A stretch of 64,000 nt of DNA from an uncultured Faecalicoccus sp. (GTDB lineage: Bacteria > Bacillota_I > Bacilli_A > Erysipelotrichales > Erysipelotrichaceae): NCBI GenBank assembly GCA_902497095.1, contig CABVDD010000002.1, forward strand, positions 29,336 through 93,335, written 5' to 3'. How positions within the stretch are numbered: the stretch's first letter is position 1; every line of letters begins with the position of its first letter. The notes under the pieces were generated by a model. It saw only the letters and a program-made list of their open reading frames with translations, was not told where the DNA came from and searched no databases. Both the position numbers and the translations under genes were made by a program. Below are positions 43,784 through 50,935 of the stretch, piece after piece.

Positions 43784-45523
43784 ATGAGTTATTTAAATTT
43801 TGAATCTAAATATGATAAATACCCAAAAACAAAGATCAAAAATCATAAAGCCATTCGTGGCTATGATGCGATTTATAAAGAATTATCATCAAAAATCAGC
43901 GATAATTGTACACTTGTGTTTGATTATTATCCAGGTGTCAATGAAGAAGAAGTTATGCAGCTAATAGATCGCTTTGATGCTTCCTGTCGTATTTCCAGCT
44001 ATGACTTGTTTAAAGAAGAAGCCATTATTACTGAACAGATGAAATATCATTTAACTGATGATCGTGTATTTGGAAAGATGTATTATGGAGATTTCATCGA
44101 TTTTATTGATGAAGATCTTTTACAAGAGGCACAGGAAAAAGTGAAACATACACAAGGTTTAAAAATTGTTTATGGTGTAGGGGCTTCTTTGGTGACAAAA
44201 GGTGATATACTTGTCTATTTTGATATGGCACGATGGGAAATACAATTGCGTTATCGTAAAGGAATGACGAATTATAAAACTAATAATCCGGATGAGGATA
44301 TTTTACGAAAATATAAAAGAGCGTATTTTATTGAATGGCGTATTGCGGATAAACATAAAGCTCGTTTATTTGAACAATTTGATTATGTTGTAGATACGAA
44401 CAAAGAAAATGATCCTAAGATGATTACCGGCCAAGCTTTTTGTGACAGCTTAAAACAACTTGCGAAAAAACCATTTAGAACCGTACCATATTTTGATCCA
44501 GGTGTATGGGGTGGTCAATGGATGAAAGAAGTATGCCACTTAGATAAAGAACAGAAAAACTTCGCCTGGAGTTTTGATGGCGTTCCTGAAGAAAACAGCA
44601 TTCTTTTTGATTATGATGGAATCGTTGTTGAATTACCGTGTATGGATCTTGTATTATATCAACCAAAAGCTTTGTTAGGGGAACAAATTTATGCTCGTTT
44701 TGGAGCTGAATTCCCAATTCGATTTGACTTTTTGGACACCATGGGAGGACAAAACCTTTCTTTACAAGTACACCCGGTTACCGAGTATATCAAAAAGAAT
44801 TTTGGTATGACATATACTCAAGATGAAAGTTATTATATTTTGGATGCCGATCAAGGGGCTTGTGTATATCTGGGATTAAAAGAAAATATTGATAAAGAAG
44901 AAATGATCAATGATTTAAGAAGGGCGCAAAAAGGAGAAATCGTTTTTGATGCAGATAAATACATCAATAAATTTCCAGCAAAAAAACACGACCATTTCTT
45001 GATTCCAGCAGGTACTTGCCATTGTTCAGGAAACAATGCGATGGTTTTGGAAATCAGTGCTACACCTTACATATTTACTTTTAAACTATGGGATTGGGAA
45101 CGCTTAGGTTTGGATGGAAAACCACGTCCTGTTCACATTGAACATGGAAAAGAAGTTATTCAATGGAATCGTACAACGCCATGGGTCAAAGAAAATTTAG
45201 TAAATGCCGTTTATGAGATCCAAGAGGAAGAAAATGATTGTAAAGTAGAACATACCGGATTACATAGTTTGGAATTCATAGAGACAAGACGTTATACTAG
45301 CAATCATATTACAAATCATGATACCAAAGGAACGGTACATGTGTTAAACTTAATAGATGGAAAAGAAGCAATCGTGGAAAGCCCCGATTATGCTTTTGAA
45401 CCATTTATCGTACACTATGCCGAGACTTTTATCATCCCAGCTCAAGTAGGAGCTTACACGATTCGCCCTTATGGTGATAGTGAAAATGAGGAGATTAAAT
45501 TGATCAAAGCCTACGTACGCTAG
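43784..45523 (+). CDS. Long class I mannose-6-phosphate isomerase with kinase-like N-terminal domain
   Basis: 579 residues, nearly twice ManA. The C-terminal 340 residues are class I PMI: LSLQVHPVTEYIKK, ESYYILDADQ, FLIPAGTCHCSGNN with zinc ligands. The N-terminal 220 residues resemble the uridine-kinase/P-loop fold (LVFDYYPGVNEEEV, ILVYFDMARWEIQLRYRKG, YFIEWRIADKHKARLF) but the Walker A position reads VYGVGASLVTKG, lacking GK[ST]. It is a fusion of a degenerate sugar-kinase-like domain with PMI. Second isomerase of the operon, followed by a GntR regulator. Confidence 0.8.
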   Translation: MSYLNFESKYDKYPKTKIKNHKAIRGYDAIYKELSSKISDNCTLVFDYYPGVNEEEVMQLIDRFDASCRISSYDLFKEEAIITEQMKYHLTDDRVFGKMYYGDFIDFIDEDLLQEAQEKVKHTQGLKIVYGVGASLVTKGDILVYFDMARWEIQLRYRKGMTNYKTNNPDEDILRKYKRAYFIEWRIADKHKARLFEQFDYVVDTNKENDPKMITGQAFCDSLKQLAKKPFRTVPYFDPGVWGGQWMKEVCHLDKEQKNFAWSFDGVPEENSILFDYDGIVVELPCMDLVLYQPKALLGEQIYARFGAEFPIRFDFLDTMGGQNLSLQVHPVTEYIKKNFGMTYTQDESYYILDADQGACVYLGLKENIDKEEMINDLRRAQKGEIVFDADKYINKFPAKKHDHFLIPAGTCHCSGNNAMVLEISATPYIFTFKLWDWERLGLDGKPRPVHIEHGKEVIQWNRTTPWVKENLVNAVYEIQEEENDCKVEHTGLHSLEFIETRRYTSNHITNHDTKGTVHVLNLIDGKEAIVESPDYAFEPFIVHYAETFIIPAQVGAYTIRPYGDSENEEIKLIKAYVR

Positions 45524-45532
45524 GAGGAATTT

Positions 45533-46261
45533 ATGAATATTGACAGAGAATCGCTTCCTCTGTATCTGCAAGTAAAGATGACTTTAAAGGAAGAAATTGA
45601 AAATGGTAAATATTCTCGTGGCAGCTTGATTCCTGCAGAGCCACAGTTAGAGAAGATATTTCATGTTAGTCGCATTACTATTCGACAAGCCATTGCGGAA
45701 CTCGAATCTGAGGGCTATGTAAAAAAAGAGCGCGGAAAAGGAACGAGTGTAACTTATAATGCTCGCATCAATGAAAGTGCCAATGCGATTCGAAGTTTCA
45801 CTTCTGAAGTCTTAGAGCGTAATATGGAGCCAGGAACTTCCTTTGTCACTTTAAAAAAGATGATGCCATCAAAGTATATTCAAGATCTGCTAGAGCTAGA
45901 TCCAAAAGAAAATGTATATCAACTGGTTCGTATTCGTACCGCAAACAAAAAGCCAATCGTGCTTTTTGAAACATATATTCCAGGCCATTTTGAACTTCCT
46001 TTAGATCCAAAGGCGTTTGAAGGTTCTATGTATGACCAGTTTGAGAAAGCAAATATTGGAAAACCAAGTGTCATCAAAGAAACTTTTTCAAGTATGTTGG
46101 CTGATATGTCTTTATCAAAAGCTCTTCATATCAGTAAAGGTAAACCTATTTTAAAGCGTGTTCGTCTGTCATTAAACGATCGAAATGAGCCCATCGAATA
46201 TACCATTTCTTACTATGATGGGCAGTCCTATGAATATTCGATTGAACTTCATAAACGATAA
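45533..46261 (+). CDS. GntR/HutC-family transcriptional regulator
   Basis: 242 residues: N-terminal GntR winged helix (LPLYLQVKMTLKEEIENG, RITIRQAIAELESEGYVKKERGKGTSV) and a UTRA effector domain (YQLVRIRTANKKPIVLFE, IEYTISYYDGQSYEYSIEL). UTRA domains bind sugar phosphates. Last gene of the isomerase operon, AGGAGG before the ATG. It is the natural candidate for the protein that binds AACATTATAATGTT upstream of this operon and manA. Confidence 0.9.
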   Translation: MNIDRESLPLYLQVKMTLKEEIENGKYSRGSLIPAEPQLEKIFHVSRITIRQAIAELESEGYVKKERGKGTSVTYNARINESANAIRSFTSEVLERNMEPGTSFVTLKKMMPSKYIQDLLELDPKENVYQLVRIRTANKKPIVLFETYIPGHFELPLDPKAFEGSMYDQFEKANIGKPSVIKETFSSMLADMSLSKALHISKGKPILKRVRLSLNDRNEPIEYTISYYDGQSYEYSIELHKR

Positions 46262-46265
46262 AATT

Positions 46266-46300
46266 AAAAGAAATCAGCTTTCTTCTGGCTGATTTCTTTT
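46266..46300. terminator. Bidirectional terminator after the GntR gene
   Basis: AAAAGAAATCAGC (46266-46278) and GCTGATTTCTTTT (46288-46300) are perfectly complementary. It ends the GntR gene and, on the other strand, the DUF3284 gene. Confidence 0.85.
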
Positions 46301-46714
46301 GTTGATAAGATAGTTTTCTACATCTTTCAATCTCTTTTTTAATTTTCTTTCTAGAATCATTTTTTTAAGGCCTTGAAATTCAATCTCTTTATGATGAGGA
46401 TCAAAATTAGATTCGATATAAATGACTTCACATTTGTTTGCATCAATAGGTTTGATTTTATATTCTGTAGCACTGGAAATCGATGCGGATGAATAGGTTG
46501 TTCGAATATGCACAGGCTTTTTTAGATGCGTTATTTTTACTTTGGTCTTTTCTTGTTTTTTACTTGTAGTTTTCATGTTTGTTTTATAGGAAGTACCTTC
46601 TTTGACTTCTTTGTCAGTAGAGCTATCTGCCAGCTCCAGACTGGCTTGAATACTTGAAACAACGAAATCATAAAATTCTTGGGCACTGACTTTTAATGTC
46701 ATTTGAATCTGCAT
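46274..46714 (-). CDS. DUF3284-domain protein
   Basis: 146 residues: MTLKVSAQEFYDFVVSSIQ, GTSYKTNM and EYKIKPIDANKCEVIYIE match the DUF3284 pattern. These small cytosolic proteins usually lie near PTS sugar loci; the function is unknown. GGAGTG precedes the ATG. It is divergent from the nucleoside hydrolase gene. Confidence 0.75.
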   Translation of the reverse strand: MQIQMTLKVSAQEFYDFVVSSIQASLELADSSTDKEVKEGTSYKTNMKTTSKKQEKTKVKITHLKKPVHIRTTYSSASISSATEYKIKPIDANKCEVIYIESNFDPHHKEIEFQGLKKMILERKLKKRLKDVENYLINKRNQPEES

Positions 46715-46877
46715 AGTTCACACTCCATTCTTATTTATTATCATACCATGGTTTGATTTGGATTTCAGTATAGTATTTGCTTTCTGGAAGTCATTATGGT
46801 ATAAATGAAGAAACTGGTTTTTATGTTCCTCCCAGTATAATAATAGGCGACAGACAGAAAATTTCTTTTTTTGTGTG

Positions 46878-46906
46878 GTTTTGTCTAGGGAGGCAAAACT
46901 TTTTTT
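46878..46906 (+). terminator. Leader terminator (possible attenuator) before the nucleoside hydrolase
   Basis: GTTTTGTC (46878-46885), loop TAGGGA, GGCAAAAC (46892-46899) and seven T, only 19 bases before the iunH start. A TATAAT at about 46836 upstream starts a short leader. No other plus-strand gene lies between the GntR terminator and iunH, so it must act within the leader. I cannot see the anti-terminator clearly. Confidence 0.6.
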
Positions 46907-46924
46907 ATGCAAAGGAGAGATACC

Positions 46925-47911
46925 ATGAAACGAAAAGTTATATTGGATTGTGATCCTGGGATCGATGATAGTCTAGCCATCATGTTGGCTTTATCCAGTA
47001 AAGATATTGAAGTTGTTGCCATTACGATAGTAGCTGGTAATTCACCAGCATCCATGGGATATCAAAATGCAAAAAAGGTATTGAAACATATGAATCGTTT
47101 AGATATTCCTGTTTATATTGGTGAAGAAAAACCATTGGTCAAAGACTTTGTCAATGCATTAGATACACATGGTAGTGATGGCTTGGGAGAAAGTTTTTTA
47201 CCAGTAGTCATCAGTGAACCACCTAAAAAAAGTGCAGTTATCTTTTTACAAGAAACTTTACGACAACAAAAATGTTCTATTATCGCATTAGGACCATTAA
47301 CAAACTTAGCCAAATTGATCGAGATAGATGCACAAGCTTTTTCAAACATTGAACAAATCGTTTCTATGGGTGGCAGCTATAAAGCACATGGAAATTGTTC
47401 GCCGGTGGCTGAATATAATTATTGGGAAGATCCAGAAGCGGCACAAATCGTGTATCAACAAATGAAACAGTTACATAAGAAAATTTATATGGTCGGTTTG
47501 GATGTGACAAGAAAGATCGTGTTGACACCTACTTTATTGGAATATATCAAAAGACTAGATGCAAAGCAGGGTGATTTTATTTCTAAGATCACAAAGTTCT
47601 ATTTTGATTTTCACTGGAATTGGGAGCATATCGTTGGTTGTGTTATCAATGATCCGTTGGCTGTGGCTTATTTTTTGAAACCAGAGCTTTGCCAGGGCTT
47701 TGAAGCTTATACAGATATTGAAACACAAGGCATTGCACGAGGACAAAGCATTGTGGATGCTTATGATTTTTATAAAGACGAAAAGAATGCATTTATATTG
47801 ACTCATGTGAATGTAAAAGAATTCTTCTATTTCTTTTTAGAAAATATACTTCACTTATCTCGTAAAGATTTAATATATTTAGAAGATATATTTGGAGAGT
47901 CAATATCATGA
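46925..47911 (+). CDS. Inosine/uridine-preferring nucleoside hydrolase
   Basis: 328 residues. DCDPGIDDSLAIMLAL is the Ca2+-binding signature of IunH-type nucleoside hydrolases; YNYWEDPEAAQIV and late Asp (INDPLAVAY) complete the site. It cleaves nucleosides to base and ribose. The ATG at 46925 follows AAAGGAGAG; the frame from 46907 is longer but lacks a site. It overlaps an ECF S component by 4 bases, which suggests the substrate is imported. Confidence 0.9.
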   Translation: MKRKVILDCDPGIDDSLAIMLALSSKDIEVVAITIVAGNSPASMGYQNAKKVLKHMNRLDIPVYIGEEKPLVKDFVNALDTHGSDGLGESFLPVVISEPPKKSAVIFLQETLRQQKCSIIALGPLTNLAKLIEIDAQAFSNIEQIVSMGGSYKAHGNCSPVAEYNYWEDPEAAQIVYQQMKQLHKKIYMVGLDVTRKIVLTPTLLEYIKRLDAKQGDFISKITKFYFDFHWNWEHIVGCVINDPLAVAYFLKPELCQGFEAYTDIETQGIARGQSIVDAYDFYKDEKNAFILTHVNVKEFFYFFLENILHLSRKDLIYLEDIFGESIS

Positions 47912-48471
47912 CAAAATCAAATTCAATTTATAAGATTTGTCTGATTGCCTTTGCGGTTGTCATCAATATTGTAGGAGGAAATATAGCCCTGTGGCTTCAC
48001 CTTCCTATTTATCTCGATAGTATGGGTACTATACTTATTGCGATTTTATTAGGTCCTTTTTATGGAATGCTTCCTAATGTATTGAGCGGTTTTATTTTTG
48101 GACTAACAACGGATATTTATTCCTTATATTATGCACCGGTAGGAATCCTACTTGGATTTATGACAGGTATCCTTTTAAAAAATCAAAAGAAAACTTCGTT
48201 GGGTCATCTGGCTTTAAAAGCTTTATGGATCAGTTTACCGGTATCTTTATTAAGTGCTTGTATTACAGCGGCCTTGTTTGGTGGTATTACCTCTTCTGGA
48301 TCAACTGTTTTAGTTCAGCTCTTGGCAAAAACACCTTTAGGACTAACCGGAAGTTGTTTTGTGGTACAGTTTGTCACAGATTATGCAGATCGTCTTATTA
48401 GCTTATATTTAATGATGACAGTGATCAAAAAACTTCCATCTTCTCTTCGCATGCGACTACAAAATAAGTAA
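47908..48471 (+). CDS. ECF transporter S component
   Basis: 187 residues, about six membrane helices, with the S-component pattern NIVGGNIALWLHLPIYLDSMGTI and AILLGPFYGMLPNVLSG. It captures a small molecule for a shared ECF energizing module, not encoded here. Coupled to the nucleoside hydrolase, so a nucleoside or its product is the likely ligand, but this is inference. Confidence 0.75.
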   Translation: MTKSNSIYKICLIAFAVVINIVGGNIALWLHLPIYLDSMGTILIAILLGPFYGMLPNVLSGFIFGLTTDIYSLYYAPVGILLGFMTGILLKNQKKTSLGHLALKALWISLPVSLLSACITAALFGGITSSGSTVLVQLLAKTPLGLTGSCFVVQFVTDYADRLISLYLMMTVIKKLPSSLRMRLQNK

Positions 48472-48568
48472 AGGAAATTTTGTTTGTCTATTGCAAGACA
48501 TGTGAATGGAATAAGGTTTATTAGAAAAGGCTAGAGATTTATCTATTTAGATGTATGGAATTGTAAAC

Positions 48569-48592
48569 AAGACTGATTCAATCATCAGTCTT
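48569..48592. terminator. Hairpin at the edge of the tandem-repeat region
   Basis: AAGACTGAT (48569-48577) pairs with ATCAGTCTT (48584-48592). It covers the end of the ribbon-helix-helix gene and could stop transcripts from both sides. Similar but decayed sequence occurs at the start of units 2 and 3. Confidence 0.6.
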
Positions 48593-48770
48593 TACTTCTT
48601 TTTATATCTTGTTCGATTAAGTCAATTATATAAGCGTTCTTAGATTTTACAGAGTTAAGTTTATTTATAACTTCTGTATTATCTTTTCTAATTCTGATAG
48701 CTACATTAAAATAGCTATCTTTATTATATTGATTATTATAATTGATTTTATTGGCTTTCCATTTTTCCAT
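48585..48770 (-). CDS. Arc/CopG-like ribbon-helix-helix protein
   Basis: 61 residues: MEKWKANKINYNNQYNKDSY, then FNVAIRIRKDNTEVINKLN and NAYIIDLIEQDI. The basic start, beta-strand (FNVAIRIR) and two helices fit small Arc-like RHH DNA-binding proteins that are common in gut Firmicutes. TTGGAGC precedes the ATG. It is the only intact RHH copy of the three units. It lies downstream of the 40-residue ORF on the same strand and may bind the promoters between them. Confidence 0.7.
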   Translation of the reverse strand: MEKWKANKINYNNQYNKDSYFNVAIRIRKDNTEVINKLNSVKSKNAYIIDLIEQDIKRSKD

Positions 48771-48816
48771 TGTTTCAGCTCCAATCTTGAAAAAGGTCTT
48801 GAAATAGTGTTATACT

Positions 48817-48939
48817 CTAATTGCTTATGTGTTGCTTGTTTCTATATCCTACATAGAAGCAAGCTTTTTTTCTTGTCAAACTGATTTTTATTTCAATTTG
48901 ATAAGATAGCACATGTACAATCATTTCTAATTGAATCAT
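48817..48939 (-). CDS. Conserved 40-residue peptide, unit 1
   Basis: The ORF starts at 48939 behind GGGAGG and ends at 48817. It reads MIQLEMIVHVLSYQIEIKIS followed by LTRKKACFYVGYRNKQHISN. The same length, start context and core LSYxIEIKIxLTRKKA recur in units 2 and 3. The peptide is basic with an amphipathic N-terminal part and no obvious transmembrane helix. Its 3' half lies opposite the predicted small RNA. I know no family for it; a toxin of a type I system is one possibility. Confidence 0.55.
   Translation of the reverse strand: MIQLEMIVHVLSYQIEIKISLTRKKACFYVGYRNKQHISN
48823..48871 (+). ncRNA. Predicted about-50-nt antisense RNA, unit 1
   Basis: A complete mini-transcription unit: TTGAAA (48787-48792), 18-base spacer, extended -10 TGT-TATACT (48811-48816), then within 50 bases the hairpin GCTTGTTTCTA / TAGAAGCAAGC (48834-48844, 48854-48864) and seven T. 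It has no ORF. It is complementary to the 3' half of the peptide ORF on the other strand. The stem changes in a compensatory way in units 2 and 3. Confidence 0.65.
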
Positions 48940-49151
48940 ATGCACAACCTCCCATCTTTTGGCTTATGTGTTTGGTTGGTGGTATGCTTTAATTCTTGCA
49001 CTATTTCAAAGACCTATCTTGTAAGGCTTTCACCTTACATCTTTTATTATGAACGATAATCTATATGAGTCAATAAAATGAAAAAATTTTCCTATTCTTC
49101 ATTTTTGATATTTATATCTATATGAATTGATAATTGTGTTATACATTAATT

Positions 49152-49201
49152 GTTAATTGGTTGCCTTGTTAGATTTTGCGTACCTCTAACAAGGCTTTTT
49201 A
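49152..49201 (+). ncRNA. Second mini-transcription unit, unit 1
   Basis: Extended -10 TGT-TATACA (49137-49145) followed by the hairpin GCCTTGTTAG / CTAACAAGGC (49163-49172, 49186-49195) and five T. No -35 consensus is clear. The opposite strand has no conserved ORF between copies. Equivalent elements at 49881-49943 in unit 2. Confidence 0.45.
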
Positions 49202-49304
49202 TTTGGTTAATTTCAATGGGTATCAAATTTTAAATTTACAAGCAAAGAGAGGATAGTGAAAAGCTATTGATATGCTTCGTGTTATGAATATAAAATAGAT
49301 CGAT

Positions 49305-49512
49305 TCAATCAGCTTTGTTTATTTTTTCTATATCTACTTCGATTAGATTTAATATATATTTGGTTGCATTTGGTACGCTATTCGATTTATTTATAACTGC
49401 TCCATTGTCTAATCTTCTACGCAATTCAAATCGCTTGTATGTATTACGTACATAGTTATTTATATATTGCTTCTGATTAAAGTTGCCACTTTTCTTGTGG
49501 GAATGTCCTCAA
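49305..49512 (-). pseudogene. Decayed RHH gene, unit 2
   Basis: The C-terminal part is still readable (NGAVINKSNSVPNATKYIL, then NLIEVDIEKIN), clearly related to the intact copy at 48585-48770. In this frame a TGA lies just upstream of GHSHKKSG and there is no start codon; the EKW segment lies in a different frame, so a small indel has disrupted the gene. Confidence 0.7.
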
Positions 49513-49549
49513 CTCCAATCTTGAAAAGGTCTTGAAGTAGTGTTATACT

Positions 49550-49672
49550 TTAATCGTAATTGTGTTGCCCTTTTGTATATCCTACATACAAGCGGGCTTT
49601 TTTTCTTGTAAGACTGATTTTAATTTCAATCTTATAAGATAATACACATACAACCATTTCTAAATGAATCAT
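49550..49672 (-). CDS. Conserved 40-residue peptide, unit 2
   Basis: Starts at 49672 behind GAGGAG and ends TAA at 49550. Reads MIHLEMVVCVLSYKIEIKIS then LTRKKARLYVGYTKGQHNYD, again exactly 40 residues. It stays open while the neighbouring RHH gene in the same unit has decayed, which suggests selection on the peptide. Confidence 0.55.
   Translation of the reverse strand: MIHLEMVVCVLSYKIEIKISLTRKKARLYVGYTKGQHNYD
49556..49604 (+). ncRNA. Predicted about-50-nt antisense RNA, unit 2
   Basis: TTGAAA (49521-49526), 17-base spacer, extended -10 TGT-TATACT (49544-49549), hairpin GCCC...TTTGTAT / ATACAAG.GGGC (49567-49578, 49586-49597) and seven T. The stem differs from unit 1 on both sides in a pairing-preserving way while the loop core CCTACAT is kept. 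Confidence 0.65.
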
Positions 49673-49895
49673 ATGTAGCTCCTCAACTTTCTGTAATTGT
49701 GTTAAATTTAATGAGTTTAGCTTGAGGCTACCTTAATTCTTACACTATTTCAAAGACCTATCTTGTAAGGCTTTCGCCTTACACCTTTTATTATGAATAA
49801 TAATCTTCATGAGTCAACAAAATAAAAAAATTCTCCTATTCTTCATTTTTGATATTTATATCTATGTGAATTGATAATTGTGCTATACTCTATAT

Positions 49896-49943
49896 GTTAG
49901 TTGATATGCCTTGTTAATTTCCTAATGGTTAGCAAGTTTTTTT
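49896..49943 (+). ncRNA. Second mini-transcription unit, unit 2
   Basis: Extended -10 TGC-TATACT (49881-49889), then CTTGTTAA (49910-49917) pairing with TTAGCAAG (49929-49936), then seven T. The loop and stem sequences have diverged from unit 1 while the hairpin is kept. Confidence 0.45.
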
Positions 49944-50044
49944 CTTTGGTTAATTCCAATGGGTATCAAATTTTAAATTTACAAGCGAAGAGAGGATAAT
50001 GAAATGCCATTGATATGCTTCGTGTTTGAATATAAACAAGACCG

Positions 50045-50249
50045 ATTCAATCATTAGCCTTATTTATTATCTACTTCGATTAGATTTAATATATATTTGG
50101 TCGCATTTGGTATGCTATTCAATTTATTTATAACTGCTTCATTGTCTAATCTTATACGCAATTCGAACTTCTTTTATGTATTACGTACATAGTTATTTAT
50201 ATATTGTTTCTGATTAAAATTACCGTTTTTCTTGCGGGAATGTCCTCAA
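50045..50249 (-). pseudogene. Decayed RHH gene, unit 3
   Basis: Residual FNQKQYINNYVRNT is followed by an in-frame TAA, then KFELRIRLDNEAVINKLN and NATKYILNLIEVDN in the same frame; no start codon is present. It is a more decayed relative of the RHH gene at 48585-48770 and is close to the unit 2 copy. Confidence 0.7.
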
Positions 50250-50286
50250 CCCCAATCTTGAAAAGGTCTTGAAATAGTGTTATAGT

Positions 50287-50409
50287 TTAATCGTTGATGT
50301 GTTGCCTGTTTGTATAGCCTACATACAAACGGGCTTTTTTTCTTGTCAGATTGATTTTTATTTCAATCTGATAAGATAGCACATGAACAATAATTTCTAA
50401 TTGAATCAT
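50287..50409 (-). CDS. Conserved 40-residue peptide, unit 3
   Basis: Starts at 50409 behind AGGAGG and ends at 50287. Reads MIQLEIIVHVLSYQIEIKIN then LTRKKARLYVGYTNRQHIND. Same length and ribosome-binding site spacing (8 bases) as unit 1. Third independent open copy. Confidence 0.55.
   Translation of the reverse strand: MIQLEIIVHVLSYQIEIKINLTRKKARLYVGYTNRQHIND
50293..50341 (+). ncRNA. Predicted about-50-nt antisense RNA, unit 3
   Basis: TTGAAA (50258-50263), 17-base spacer, TGT-TATAGT (50281-50286), hairpin GCCTGTTTGTAT / ATACAAACGGGC (50304-50315, 50323-50334) and seven T. Again, both sides of the stem have changed together relative to unit 1. Confidence 0.65.
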
Positions 50410-50545
50410 ACGCACAACCTCCTACAAATAATATTGATGTGTTTGGTTAGTGGTGTGCCTTAATTCTTTCACTACTTCAAAGACCTATCTTGTAAGGCTT
50501 TCGCCTTACATCTTTTATTATGAACGATAATCTTCATGGGTCAAT

Positions 50546-50865
50546 AAAATACAAAAGCTTTTCAAACATTTCTTAATCTAATTTAAATAAATTATAAATA
50601 AGTAGAATCAGTATAGTGTATATATCCTAATGTTATAACCTTAGAGATTACTTATTCATTAATATGTAGATAAATTATATCTTATTGGTTAAAGTATTCG
50701 TAAAGTATCTTTAGAAAATAGCTTAAGTCACTATTTGAATTATTTCGAGTAAATATAAGACATGATTTCTGGATTTAAAGAACATTGTGATTGTTTTGTG
50801 AAATGATAAGATGAAAGAAAGGATCGTGAATAAAGTGTTCTGTGGCAAATTTGTGGCGAAAGGTA
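50546..50865. other. AT-rich stretch without a gene between repeats and tRNA
   Basis: About 320 bases, very AT-rich, with no ORF of useful length. Near its end (50811-50876) a short frame reads MKERIVNKVFCGKFVAKGTK, whose FCGKFVAK looks like the tail of some phage or ICE integrases; this could be an integration scar but is too short to be sure. Confidence 0.4.
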
Positions 50866-50927
50866 CAAAAAAATAAAACACTTTCTTAATTACCTCCTTT
50901 ATTTAAAGCAATTTTAAGAAAGTGTTT
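50866..50927 (-). terminator. Terminator of tRNA-Arg
   Basis: Read on the minus strand AAACACTTTCTTAA pairs with TTAAGAAAGTGTTT across a 24-base loop, followed by TTTTATTTTTTTG. It lies 8 bases past the CCA end. Confidence 0.75.
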
Positions 50928-50935
50928 ATTTTCAA

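Larger units (their letters stand above)
48560..50545. repeat. Three tandem about-735-bp units: peptide / antisense RNA / RHH modules
   Basis: The same series of elements recurs at 48560-49300, 49300-50040 and 50040-50545 (the third is truncated). The promoter hexamers at 48787, 49521 and 50258 give periods of 734 and 737 bases. Each unit has, left to right, an RHH gene or its remains (minus strand), a plus-strand mini-transcription unit, a 40-residue ORF opposite it, and a GTAAGG...CCTTAC hairpin. Units 1 and 2 also have a second mini-unit. Identity is roughly 75-85% by eye, so the duplications are not recent. No transposase is present. Confidence 0.85.

Noticed and set aside
46718..46912. 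64-residue minus-strand ORF opposite the iunH leader
   Set aside because: It has no ribosome-binding site, overlaps the promoter and the leader terminator, and shows no family pattern.
48817..50409. Fst/Ldr-type toxin identity for the 40-residue peptide
   Set aside because: The peptide lacks the hydrophobic transmembrane core and charged tail of Fst; only the layout is similar, so no family name is given.
48560..50545. CRISPR array
   Set aside because: The repeats are about 735 bases long, contain genes and are imperfect; there are no short direct repeats with unique spacers.
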